Assembly: GCF_900631615.1 (NCBI RefSeq)
Contig: NZ_LR131273.1
Coordinates: 1,302,001-1,366,000 of the forward strand
Length of the DNA stretch: 64,000 nucleotides
DNA from: Tsukamurella paurometabola
GTDB taxonomy: Bacteria; Actinomycetota; Actinomycetes; Mycobacteriales; Mycobacteriaceae
Direction of reading: 5' to 3'
A program made the position numbers and the translations under genes. Under the pieces are notes generated by a model. That model was not told where the DNA came from, ran no database searches, and saw only the letters and a program-made list of their open reading frames with translations. Positions 52,218 through 59,713 of the stretch are shown here, one piece after another (positions within the stretch are counted from its first letter, which is position 1; every line of letters starts with the position of its first letter).

Positions 52218-52913
52218 ATGGGTTTGTTCGGCAAGAAGACGAAGTCCTCCCGCGCGGAGCGCCGCGCGCAGGCCAAGGCGCTCAAGTCCAAGGCGCGCCT
52301 CGAGGCGAAGCTCGCCGCCAAGAACGCGGACCGTGACGCCAAGCGCGTCGTGAAGAACGCGTCGAAGAGCGAGCGCAAGGCGCTGAAGGCCGACCTGCAG
52401 CGGAACAAGATCATCGCCAAGGCGCAGAGCAAGTCCGATGCGGCCAACCTGAAGATCGCCGAGACCCAGGCCCGCGCGGCCGTCGAGGGCAAGCTCCTCT
52501 CGGAGGCGCGGCTCAAGCGCTACATCTCGACCGCGCGGCTGCTCGCGCCCGTCGTGGTGCCGATCGTCTACCGGGCGGCGCAGGCCGGCCGGAACCAGCT
52601 GGACGCCGCGAAGGCCTCGCGCCTCGGCGTGCCCGTCGACGAGGTCGCGGCGTTCGCCGGCTACGGCGGCGGCCTCTCGGCCCGCGTCGCCGCGGCCCGT
52701 CGCTCGCTGGATCAGCTGGCGGCCACGCACCCCGATGCGGAGACCAAGGCCTTCACCGCCGCCGTCGCGCAGCGCCTCGACGACCTGGGCACCGCCATCA
52801 CCGCCTCCGAGTCGATGCCGCCCGCGCGGCGCCGCCCGGCGCACCAGGCCATCGCCCGCGAGCTGGACGGCATCGACGCCGACCTGCTGAACCGCCTCGG
52901 CGTCAGCTCCTAG
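52218..52913 (+). CDS. DUF6474 family protein (231 aa)
   Basis: A highly basic N-terminal half made of Lys/Arg/Ala helices (GLFGKKTKSSRAERRAQAKA ... SKSERKALKADLQRNKIIAK), one hydrophobic stretch (LLAPVVVPIVYRAA, ~112-125) and a helical C-terminal domain (DELAAFAG-like and MPPARRRPAHQAIARELDGI). This is the DUF6474 layout found in mycolata; function is unknown, possibly membrane- or nucleoid-associated. ATG follows AAGGACG. It marks the left border of the low-GC island. Confidence 0.75.
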   Translation: MGLFGKKTKSSRAERRAQAKALKSKARLEAKLAAKNADRDAKRVVKNASKSERKALKADLQRNKIIAKAQSKSDAANLKIAETQARAAVEGKLLSEARLKRYISTARLLAPVVVPIVYRAAQAGRNQLDAAKASRLGVPVDEVAAFAGYGGGLSARVAAARRSLDQLAATHPDAETKAFTAAVAQRLDDLGTAITASESMPPARRRPAHQAIARELDGIDADLLNRLGVSS

Positions 52914-52961
52914 TTCACCGCCGGCGCTTCGCGACAGGTCGGCGGCCCACCGCCGGTCTGA

Positions 52962-53447
52962 CTATCCCGTCTTCCGGATCGGGCAGGTTCGACCGTCGAT
53001 CTGAAGGTCGACACGTGCAACCGTCGCCACCGGAGTGCCGAGCAACGGCGTCGTGGACTCGCTGTACCAGCCCTTACGCGCGTACCCGTCATCGGACGTG
53101 ACGGTGTTCGTCCATGAACTGACCTTCCCGTCGGTGGTCGTCACGACGATCCTGGCGTCCTGCGCGACGCGCCGTCCGATCCATACGTGCGTGTTGACCG
53201 CGTCGCCGTACCAGTAGCTCCCGGAGCAGGTATCTGTGATCGTGGGGACGGTCGTCGGTTCCGGAACGGACGAGCTTACTGCAGTCGGCGAACTCACTGA
53301 CGTGGTCGATGCCGGCAGCGTGTGCCCGGGACGAACGTACGTCGTAGGCGCACTTCCAGCATGCTCGACACCACACCCCGCCATGGGTCCGATCACACAC
53401 GCGGCAATCACGATCTGCAGCGAATATTGGCGCACCTTTCTCATCAT
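52962..53447 (-). CDS. putative lipoprotein (161 aa)
   Basis: N-terminal basic-hydrophobic signal with lipobox GPMAGC near residue 25. A Ser/Thr/Pro linker (~33-70) leads to a small domain with two cysteines (TDTCSGSYWYGDAVN and GRTCPIRK) that could pair. No family recognised. Codon use is looser and GC lower than in neighbouring genes, suggesting it arrived with the adjacent EccC-fragment island. Confidence 0.65.
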   Translation of the reverse strand: MMRKVRQYSLQIVIAACVIGPMAGCGVEHAGSAPTTYVRPGHTLPASTTSVSSPTAVSSSVPEPTTVPTITDTCSGSYWYGDAVNTHVWIGRRVAQDARIVVTTTDGKVSSWTNTVTSDDGYARKGWYSESTTPLLGTPVATVARVDLQIDGRTCPIRKTG

Positions 53448-53607
53448 CTTTTCTGCCTTCTATTTGAGTTTCTTGTTGTACCGTTCGACCTCTTGAGCCG
53501 CAGTCAGTGGGCGCAGCGAATAGGTTCGGTCGCCTTCGGTGTTGACGCATGGCGGGTAGGCGGGGCTATTGACTTTAAAGCCGTGGGCGATCTTAAAGGT
53601 GGCGCGG

Positions 53608-53708
53608 TGTACCACAGCGTCGTCGGCGGAATTCGCGAGCACAGCGGCACGCTGGTGCTGTTCTCCGGCGACCGCCACGAAGGCAGCACGGCGCGGTTCC
53701 TCTGCTAG
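53608..53708 (+). pseudogene. fragment of ESX type VII ATPase EccC, copy 1
   Basis: The frame VYHSVVGGIREHSGTLVLFS followed by GDRHEGS matches the end of EccC ATPase domain 3 as seen in the longer copy at 55797-55870 (69 of 74 bases identical). After GS the reading departs from EccC and stops. No Walker motifs, start codon or partner gene remain, so it is a relic. Confidence 0.7.
53614..53687 (+). repeat. 74-bp direct repeat, copy 1
   Basis: Begins ACAGCGTCGTCGGCGGAATT and ends CCGCCACGAAGGCAGC. Differs from the copy at 55797-55870 at five positions; the encoded EccC residues are mostly kept. The two copies flank both immunity-like genes. Confidence 0.8.
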
Positions 53709-53713
53709 TTCTT

Positions 53714-54694
53714 CTACCCGAGAACGTCGAATGTGACGGCTTCCAATGGTGCGCCGAAGCGCCGGAGGCAATAGGCTTGGAAGTTGACGGAGAAGCTGTC
53801 GGGGGCCTCTCTGACGTAGGCGTTTTCGTCGTAGTGGGTTTCGTCGTTGTTCAGTGGGCGGCTGAGCGCTTCGACGTAGGGGTTGACTGCGGGGTCATCA
53901 ATGGCGTGTTTGTTGCTGTAGTCCTCCAGGTAGGCGTGGAGCGCGGCTTGGAGGAGGATTCCGGGGTCGACGGGGTGGACGATGACGGGGGCGAAGTCCT
54001 GTCCGTCGGGTAAGGCGAGGTGTCGTGCGAGGAGGGCTCCGAAGCTGCTGTAGAAGGTCTCTGCGCCGATGTCCCCGTAGGTTTCGGCAGTGCCGTCGAG
54101 GATTTCGTGGAAGTAGCCGTCGGTCCACGGGCCGAGGACGAGCTGGTTGTAGAGCATCGCTTCCGGGTCATCACGGTCAACGTACCGTTCGCTACCGGTG
54201 GCCAGGATCCTGCCGAGGCTGGTGTCGATGACGAAGTATTCGCCGGTGGTCGGGGCGTAGGTGAGGATGGTGCCGAAGCCGTCGCGGAGCAGGGGAATCC
54301 AGCCCTGACTGATGTAGGTCTTGCCTTGCTGTCCGCATCCGCCGCCGGGGATGGTGCAAGTCTCGGGGTTGTTGTCGGGATTCGGGTCACACAGGCGGGC
54401 GTCGAGGATCTTCGCGATGGGCATCGCCGGGTCGCACAGCCAGATCTGCCGGTCCTGAAAGCCCGCGAAGCCGTAGCGCGACCACAGCCTGACCATCAGC
54501 TCCGGCACGAGCGGCCCATACCGGGTGAGCCTGTCCGCGACAGTGGCGGCGTTCTCCTCATCGGCCAGATCCCAGCCGAGCGGCTCGCCCCACACTCGGT
54601 CAATCACATCAAGGAACTGTCCGATCCGCTGCGCAGAACCCACCGCCCGCGACTGCTCATCGCCTGACCTGGAGGCGCTCTCGTTCTCGCTCAC
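53714..54694 (-). CDS. GAD-like/DUF1851-type immunity-like protein (326 aa)
   Basis: A soluble acidic protein. The segment YGPLVPELMVRLWSRYGFAG followed by FQDRQIWLCDPA fits the GAD-like family pattern (poly-Pro/Leu helix, W, G-F, then a Trp-Leu-x-x-Pro strand) found in immunity proteins of polymorphic toxins. A Cys-rich loop (RLCDPNPDNNPETC, GGGCGQQGKTY) and ITYAPTTGEYFVID follow. GTG start with AAGGGGAGG overlaps the upstream stop by four bases (GTGA). Toxin partner not found beside it. The family call is tentative. Confidence 0.6.
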   Translation of the reverse strand: MSENESASRSGDEQSRAVGSAQRIGQFLDVIDRVWGEPLGWDLADEENAATVADRLTRYGPLVPELMVRLWSRYGFAGFQDRQIWLCDPAMPIAKILDARLCDPNPDNNPETCTIPGGGCGQQGKTYISQGWIPLLRDGFGTILTYAPTTGEYFVIDTSLGRILATGSERYVDRDDPEAMLYNQLVLGPWTDGYFHEILDGTAETYGDIGAETFYSSFGALLARHLALPDGQDFAPVIVHPVDPGILLQAALHAYLEDYSNKHAIDDPAVNPYVEALSRPLNNDETHYDENAYVREAPDSFSVNFQAYCLRRFGAPLEAVTFDVLG

Positions 54695-55536
54695 CGACCC
54701 TCCCCTTCGCTGGCGGGTTGGACCTGCACCGGGGTCAGCGGCGGCGTGTCCGGGAGGGTGTATTCGAACTTCGGCGCCGGATACCCCCACTTCTCGTAGT
54801 AGTCCGGATCGCGGGGTCGGGCGTGGTGCTCATGGACGGTTTTGTAGGGGAAGGTGCCGTAGCGGGCGATCTCCGAGATCGGCCAGATCGCCAGATCCGA
54901 GCGCTCCCGCGGCAGCGGACCGCCCTCACACTGCGGTACCCGCTGACCATAAAACTGGCCCCGATCGACCGGACCTAGAAACTCAACGATGTCAAGGCTG
55001 TCAATGCTGTCGCCACCCAGATGTCCGATCGTCGACCGCTCATCCAAATCGAGACTATGCGACACCGACAAGGCGCTCGGAAGACCTCGGAAGTAGTCCG
55101 CGCGGAGATGCGGAGCGTTGTTCCATGCCTGGATCCGCCCAGTTTGGGGGGAGATTTTCAGGAAGTTGAGGGTGCGGGTGCCCAGGAGGCTGATGTTCCC
55201 GGTCTCGGATCGGGTCAGGGGTACGAAGTGGTCGTCGTTGGGCATGTGGGTGAAGGTGAGCCCGTCGAGCCAGGGGGCGACGATCGGTTCCCACTCGACA
55301 GGATCGATGAAGTCGCCGGTGAATCCGAAAGTCTGCCACAACCGGTGAATCGCGTGCGGAAGATCCGCGTACTGCTGATACCTCTCTGCGGGGACCGGCA
55401 CCACCGGATCGGGAATGGGTACTTCGTTGATGTTGCCGTCTTCGCCGTGGAAGTCGGCACGCCGCTGGTAGATGAACCAGTCCTCAGCGGCTTGCAAGCT
55501 CTCATAGGCGCCCAGGGTCGGTTTGTGCATCGGCAT
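54691..55536 (-). CDS. hypothetical immunity-like protein (281 aa)
   Basis: Upstream partner of the GAD-like gene. It has a similar helix-plus-strand layout (ADLPHAIHRLWQTFGFTGDF, IDPVEWEPIVAPWLDGLTF), with later SETGNISLLGTRTLNFLKIS resembling the ITYAPTTGEYFVI strand of its neighbour. A Pro-rich end (LPDTPPLTPVQVQPASEGEG) leads into the overlap. The ATG has GAGCGAGAG. Both genes may be distant duplicates. A role as immunity to an ESX-exported toxin is inference from neighbours. Confidence 0.5.
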   Translation of the reverse strand: MPMHKPTLGAYESLQAAEDWFIYQRRADFHGEDGNINEVPIPDPVVPVPAERYQQYADLPHAIHRLWQTFGFTGDFIDPVEWEPIVAPWLDGLTFTHMPNDDHFVPLTRSETGNISLLGTRTLNFLKISPQTGRIQAWNNAPHLRADYFRGLPSALSVSHSLDLDERSTIGHLGGDSIDSLDIVEFLGPVDRGQFYGQRVPQCEGGPLPRERSDLAIWPISEIARYGTFPYKTVHEHHARPRDPDYYEKWGYPAPKFEYTLPDTPPLTPVQVQPASEGEGR

Positions 55537-55621
55537 AGATTCTCTCGCTCCTGGTCAGGGTATCTACAGCGCCGGCGCGGTGACGACGGGGCCCCCTCAG
55601 GCGGTGGGGTCGTGATGACCG

Positions 55622-55978
55622 GTGCCGTTCACCGGACCGCACATCTATCTCATCGTGGACGACTACGACCTGCTCGCGTCCGGCACCTCGAACAATCCGT
55701 TGGCCCCGCTGATCCCGTACCTCCCCTACGCGGCCGACATCGGACTGCACCTGGTGGTCGCCCGCCGGTCGGCGGGCATCAGCCGCGCGCTCTACGACAG
55801 CGTCGTCGGCGGAATCCGCGAGCACAACGCCACGATGGTGCTGTTCTCCGGCGACCGCCAGGAAGGCAGCCTGGCGCCCGGCGTCCACCTCACCCATCAG
55901 CCGGTCGGCCGCGTGCGCATCATCCGTCCCCATTCCGCACCCGTCCACGCCCAGACCCTGCTCCTCGAGTCCGACTGA
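55622..55978 (+). pseudogene. fragment of ESX type VII ATPase EccC, copy 2 (C-terminal 118 aa)
   Basis: Encodes the last part of EccC ATPase domain 3: Walker B region GPHIYLIVDDYDLLASGTSN, then NPLAPLIPYLPYAADIGLHL and VVARRSAGISRALYDSVVGG, the usual order. EccC is ~1300 residues, so >90 % is missing and no Walker A is present. It ends in an intact stop. No start with a ribosome binding site is obvious. The genuine ESX locus is not in this window. Confidence 0.85.
55797..55870 (+). repeat. 74-bp direct repeat, copy 2
   Basis: Same element as 53614-53687 inside the longer EccC fragment; five substitutions. Recombination between copies would delete both immunity-like genes. Confidence 0.8.
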
Positions 55979-55990
55979 CCGGTCCCCCAC

Positions 55991-56551
55991 TCACCGCTGC
56001 CGCGCAGAGGCATCGGACACCATCTCCGGGCACGCCCACCCGGCCCGCAGCTCGTAGTGCCACACCTCGTTCGCGTACGTACGGCACAACCCGAACCGCT
56101 CCGAATAGCGGTCCATCCAGTACGCGGCCTCCGTCGGCCCCACGTCCACCGCATCGCCCGTCACGTGCTCCGAGGTCGACGGAGTCGCGACCAACCGCGC
56201 CGCCTCCTCCGCCCCGTCCCGCCGCACGGCATCGTCGTAGAGGAACTGCTGGTATCGCTTCGACCGCCACCCCGACGTCAGGTGCATCGCGACGCCCTCC
56301 CGGGCCGCCGCGCGTGCAGCCGACCGGATCGCCGTGCGCAGCTTCGGATCGAGCCTTGTCACCGCCGGCACATCCGCATCGACCGCCACCCGGTCCAGCA
56401 CCACGCCATCCGCCTCCCCCAACTGCCCGACGGTGCCCGTCTCCACCCCTCCCGGTATCCCCGGGAGCGTCTCCGAACACGCCGCGATCACCGCCGCCAC
56501 AGCGACGAGGACGACCAGCGCGGCAGCCGATTTCGTGAGTACATGAGCCAT
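55991..56551 (-). CDS. VanY-like D,D-carboxypeptidase lipoprotein (186 aa)
   Basis: A lipoprotein signal (VVLVAVAAVIAACSE, Cys ~25) anchors an M15-type zinc carboxypeptidase that trims D-Ala from peptidoglycan stems. Motifs: HLTSGWRSKRYQQFLYDDAV, SEHVTGDAVDVGP (first H and D), and NEVWHYELRAGW with the second H. 186 residues is normal for the soluble VanY domain. It follows the EccC relic and is convergent with it. Confidence 0.88.
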   Translation of the reverse strand: MAHVLTKSAAALVVLVAVAAVIAACSETLPGIPGGVETGTVGQLGEADGVVLDRVAVDADVPAVTRLDPKLRTAIRSAARAAAREGVAMHLTSGWRSKRYQQFLYDDAVRRDGAEEAARLVATPSTSEHVTGDAVDVGPTEAAYWMDRYSERFGLCRTYANEVWHYELRAGWACPEMVSDASARQR

Positions 56552-56693
56552 GTCCTCACGATGGGCCGCTCACGTCCCGGTACCGTCGCCGACGGTCCGC
56601 GATCCCGTCCCGGTTGTGTTTCAAACGCCACAGCGCCGGCGACCTGTGAGTAGTCTCACCGGTCGCCGCGCTGCGACGGTCCCGAGGCGGACG

Positions 56694-56699
56694 TAGCGT
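56694..56699 (+). promoter_or_regulatory. -10 box TAGCGT of the glycosyltransferase gene
   Basis: TAGCGT ends 6 bases before the ATG at 56706; leaderless message likely. Confidence 0.5.
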
Positions 56700-56705
56700 T
56701 TCGCC

Positions 56706-57566
56706 ATGGCAGAGAGCACATTGACTGTCGTCGTTCCCGCCTACAACGAGGACGAGGTCATCGAGGAATGCCTCGAGCGACTGCTCGCCGAAGGCTCCGA
56801 GATCGACGAGATCATCGTGGTCGACAACAACTCGACCGACCGCACCGTCGCCCTGGTGGAGGCCACCGCCGCGGCGAACCCCGTCGTGAAACTGATCCGC
56901 GAGCCCCGGCAGGGCCTGGTGTGGGCCCGCAACGCGGGGCTCGACGCCGCCACGTCGTCGGTGATCGCCCGCATCGACGCGGACACCGTCGTCGCTCCGG
57001 GGTGGGCGCGGCGCCTGCGCACGTTCTTCGACACCGACGACGGCCGCGGCTTCGACGTCGTCTCCACCCTCGGGGAGTTCCGCGGGCTCCCCGGCCGGCG
57101 ATTCCAATCCGCCCTGAACAAGTGGAACGATCCGTTCGGGCGCAACGAGAACCGCGCGCAAAGGGTGAGCTACTGCTTCGGCCCGAGCATGGCCTTCCGC
57201 ACCGAGACCTGGCGCCGGATACGGCCGCACGTCGCGATGCGCAGAGACGTCTTCGAGGACGTCGACATCGCCCTCTGCGTCCAGGACTCGGGCGGGGAGT
57301 GCGCGCTGATCCGGGACGTCGTGGTGGAGGTCTCGCCCCGCCGCTTCTACACCGGCGTCGGCAGCTACGCGACGTACGCCGCGTACCTGCCCCGCACGTT
57401 CTGGATTCACGGCCGGCGGGCAACGGCCACCTGGCTGACGGCGGCGCTCCCGCTGACCGTCGGCTTCCACGCGGCGCGGCTCGCCGTCCTGCGCGGCCTC
57501 GGCGACGGCGGCTTCTCGCTGCGGAACGTCTTCCGAAGCACCGGGACGGAGCGCGAGCGACCGTGA
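56706..57566 (+). CDS. family 2 glycosyltransferase (286 aa)
   Basis: A GT-A-fold transferase. TLTVVVPAYNEDEVIEECLE opens the nucleotide-binding half, IIVVDNNSTDRTVALVE follows, and the metal motif is IARIDADTV near 92-100. The acceptor acids are in VFEDVDIALCVQD near 180. A hydrophobic C-terminal part (TATWLTAALPLTVGF) may attach it to the membrane. Sugar and acceptor are unknown. Its stop overlaps the next GTG by four bases. Confidence 0.85.
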   Translation: MAESTLTVVVPAYNEDEVIEECLERLLAEGSEIDEIIVVDNNSTDRTVALVEATAAANPVVKLIREPRQGLVWARNAGLDAATSSVIARIDADTVVAPGWARRLRTFFDTDDGRGFDVVSTLGEFRGLPGRRFQSALNKWNDPFGRNENRAQRVSYCFGPSMAFRTETWRRIRPHVAMRRDVFEDVDIALCVQDSGGECALIRDVVVEVSPRRFYTGVGSYATYAAYLPRTFWIHGRRATATWLTAALPLTVGFHAARLAVLRGLGDGGFSLRNVFRSTGTERERP

Positions 57567-58192
57567 AGCGACCGCCCCCGGCGATCCTGGGCGGACTCCT
57601 CCCGGTCATCGCCTACTTCAGCGCCACCCGCCTGGGCGGCCTCTCCCAGCTGACCGGCGTCGTGCTCGGCATCGTCACGGGGCTGGTGATCGTGACCTGG
57701 CGGATGCTCGTCACGCGCCAGGTCGGGCAGCTCGAGCTGTTCACGACCGCCATCCTCGCGGTGGCCCTCATACCATCGCTCGTCACCGGGGAGCCGCGGA
57801 TCGCCCTTGCGGCACAGTCCATCGACGGCTTCTTCGCGGCGGCGTACTTCCTCGTCTCGGCGTTCACCCGCAGGCCGCTCGTAGCAAGCATCCTCGGGCC
57901 GATGTACGTGAAGGCGCTCAAGGTCGAACCGACGGCGTGGGACCGCTGCCTCGACGAGTCGCCGCGGTTCCGCAGCCGGATCCGGTGGATGAGCGTGGTC
58001 TGCGCCGTCACCGCGGTCACCGGATCGTCGGCCGGCCTGTACCTCGCGCTGCACTACCCGATCGACACCGTCGTCCTCGTCGGACCGGTGATCGGCTTCG
58101 TCCTCGTCCCGCTGGCCCTGCTCGTCATCAAGCTGGCGGACCGGCCCCTCCGCGCGGAACTCCGCCGTCCGGTAGGTCCCCGCCCGGCCTGA
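57563..58192 (+). CDS. VC0807-type membrane protein (209 aa)
   Basis: Six hydrophobic segments (PPAILGGLLPVIAYFSATRL, GVVLGIVTGLVIVTW, ...) separated by a polar loop with KALKVEPTAWDRCLDESPRF resemble the VC0807/DUF3159 family, of unknown function. GTG overlaps the glycosyltransferase stop (GTGA), so the two are co-translated; it may act with the transferase in envelope glycosylation or lipid carrier handling. Confidence 0.7.
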   Translation: MKRPPPAILGGLLPVIAYFSATRLGGLSQLTGVVLGIVTGLVIVTWRMLVTRQVGQLELFTTAILAVALIPSLVTGEPRIALAAQSIDGFFAAAYFLVSAFTRRPLVASILGPMYVKALKVEPTAWDRCLDESPRFRSRIRWMSVVCAVTAVTGSSAGLYLALHYPIDTVVLVGPVIGFVLVPLALLVIKLADRPLRAELRRPVGPRPA

Positions 58193-58204
58193 GGCCGCGC
58201 GCGA

Positions 58205-58696
58205 TCACCAGCGCAGCGTGAGCTCGCCCCCCTCGGGGAGCGCCGCCCACCGCGGGGCGAAATCGTCGTAGCGGGCGAAGATCCGCTCGCACAGCGCGGG
58301 ATCGATGTCCGCGTCCTCGAGAACGCCGGGCCACGCGGGCTCCGGCTTCCGGTGCCCGCGCTCCACCTCCCACAGCGCCGCAGTCAGCGACGCGAGGTAC
58401 TCCGAGCGCGCCATGTCCGCGGACTGCGCGGCCGTCGGCTGCCGCTTGCGGCGGGACGCCTTGCGGCGCTCAGCCGGATCGGCGGGCCAGAACAGCCCGT
58501 CGAGGCCGTTCGCGTCGGCGATCCGCCCGAACACCCCGCCGCGCAGGCCCGCCTCGGCCTCGACGATGAGGTGCGCCGCGTCGTGCGGCACCGGCGGCCG
58601 GCCGCCCGGGCCGCCGCGGGGCGCCAGCTCCGGGCCCTTCGCGCGCGTGATCCGCACGTCGTACCCGTTCCGGCGCTTGACGAACGTGACCTCCAT
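58205..58696 (-). CDS. hypothetical protein (163 aa)
   Basis: No family recognised. A soluble protein rich in Ala, Arg and Glu: EVTFVKRRNGYDVRITRAKG at the start, PVPHDAAHLIVEAEAGLRGG with two histidines, a basic stretch RRKASRRKRQPTAAQ near 82-96, then WEVERGHRKPEPAWPGV. ATG at 58696 is chosen because upstream codons lie in the promoter of the divergent SGNH gene. It converges on the VC0807-type gene. Confidence 0.65.
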   Translation of the reverse strand: MEVTFVKRRNGYDVRITRAKGPELAPRGGPGGRPPVPHDAAHLIVEAEAGLRGGVFGRIADANGLDGLFWPADPAERRKASRRKRQPTAAQSADMARSEYLASLTAALWEVERGHRKPEPAWPGVLEDADIDPALCERIFARYDDFAPRWAALPEGGELTLRW

Positions 58697-58769
58697 GCGT
58701 CCAGGGTGCGTCGCACTCCGGGCCGCCGCAACCGGTTTTCGACGGGCTGCGGGCCGCGGCGGCGCGCAA

Positions 58770-58775
58770 TACAGT
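58770..58775 (+). promoter_or_regulatory. -10 box TACAGT of the SGNH hydrolase gene
   Basis: TACAGT ends 6 bases before the ATG at 58782. Confidence 0.5.
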
Positions 58776-58781
58776 GGCGGC

Positions 58782-59708
58782 ATGTCGATGCGCGGTCGCC
58801 CGTCCCTGTCCCTGCTCGGCGCGGCGGTTCTCGCCACGACGGCCCTGGTGGGCGCCGCGCCGGCGCACGCGGCCCCGGCCGCGCCCACCTACGTCGCGCT
58901 CGGAGACTCGTACTCGTCCCTCCCCGCCGACGCCACCGTCGGCGCCTCGCAGCAGGAGCGCGCGTGCGGCCGGTCCACGCACAACTACCCGAAGCTGGTG
59001 GCCGCGTCGCTGGGCCTCACTCCGGACGCACTGCGGGACAACACCTGCGGCGGCGCCAAGACGCAGGACGCCTTCACGAGCCAGCACGCCGGATCCGCGA
59101 AGACCGGCTACTACGACGCCGCGCCACAGCTCGACGGGATCTCCCCCGCCACACGGCTCGTCACCGTCTCCCTCGGCGGCAACGACGGCGACCTCTATTC
59201 GAGCATCATCGAATCCTGTGCAGTGGCACCGCGATCGGCCGCGGTCCGCTGCACCGCCGATCAGCGCACCCGCCCGGCCCGCCTGTCCGACGGTGCGGTC
59301 GCCTCCCGCCTCGCGCGGATCACGGCGGCGAACGAGCGCATCATCCGCGCCGTCCGCGAGCGCTCGCCGCGGGCGCGGATCCTCGTAGTGGGCTATCCCG
59401 CCGTGTTCGCCGGCGACCGGACCTGCGCCGCGATCGCCCCCTTCCGCTCCGCCTCGATCCCGTGGATGCGCAGCATCCTCACGGAACGGCTCAACGGCGC
59501 CGTCCGGCGGGCCGCCGTGAACGCCCGCGCCGAGTACGTCGACATGGAGGCACCGTCGAGGGGCCACGAGCTGTGCAGCGCGCGACCGTGGATCAACGGC
59601 GTCGACGAGGTGCCACGCGCCGCCGCGCTGCACCCCTTCCCCGAAGAGGGCGAGGCGGTCGCCACCGCGGTCACCGCCGCCGTGCGGGCGTCCGGCCCCC
59701 GCCTGTAG
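58782..59708 (+). CDS. secreted SGNH/GDSL-family hydrolase (308 aa)
   Basis: A signal peptide (SLLGAAVLATTALVGAAPAH ending AHAAPAAP) precedes an SGNH esterase domain. Block I is VALGDSYSS near 39-47 (catalytic S), block III TVSLGGNDGDLYSS (G and N), and the histidine in AALHPFPEEGEA near 291. Eight or so cysteines may form disulfides as in Streptomyces lipases. Likely hydrolyses exported acyl esters. ATG is 6 bases from TACAGT. Confidence 0.9.
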   Translation: MSMRGRPSLSLLGAAVLATTALVGAAPAHAAPAAPTYVALGDSYSSLPADATVGASQQERACGRSTHNYPKLVAASLGLTPDALRDNTCGGAKTQDAFTSQHAGSAKTGYYDAAPQLDGISPATRLVTVSLGGNDGDLYSSIIESCAVAPRSAAVRCTADQRTRPARLSDGAVASRLARITAANERIIRAVRERSPRARILVVGYPAVFAGDRTCAAIAPFRSASIPWMRSILTERLNGAVRRAAVNARAEYVDMEAPSRGHELCSARPWINGVDEVPRAAALHPFPEEGEAVATAVTAAVRASGPRL

Positions 59709-59713
59709 CCGGG

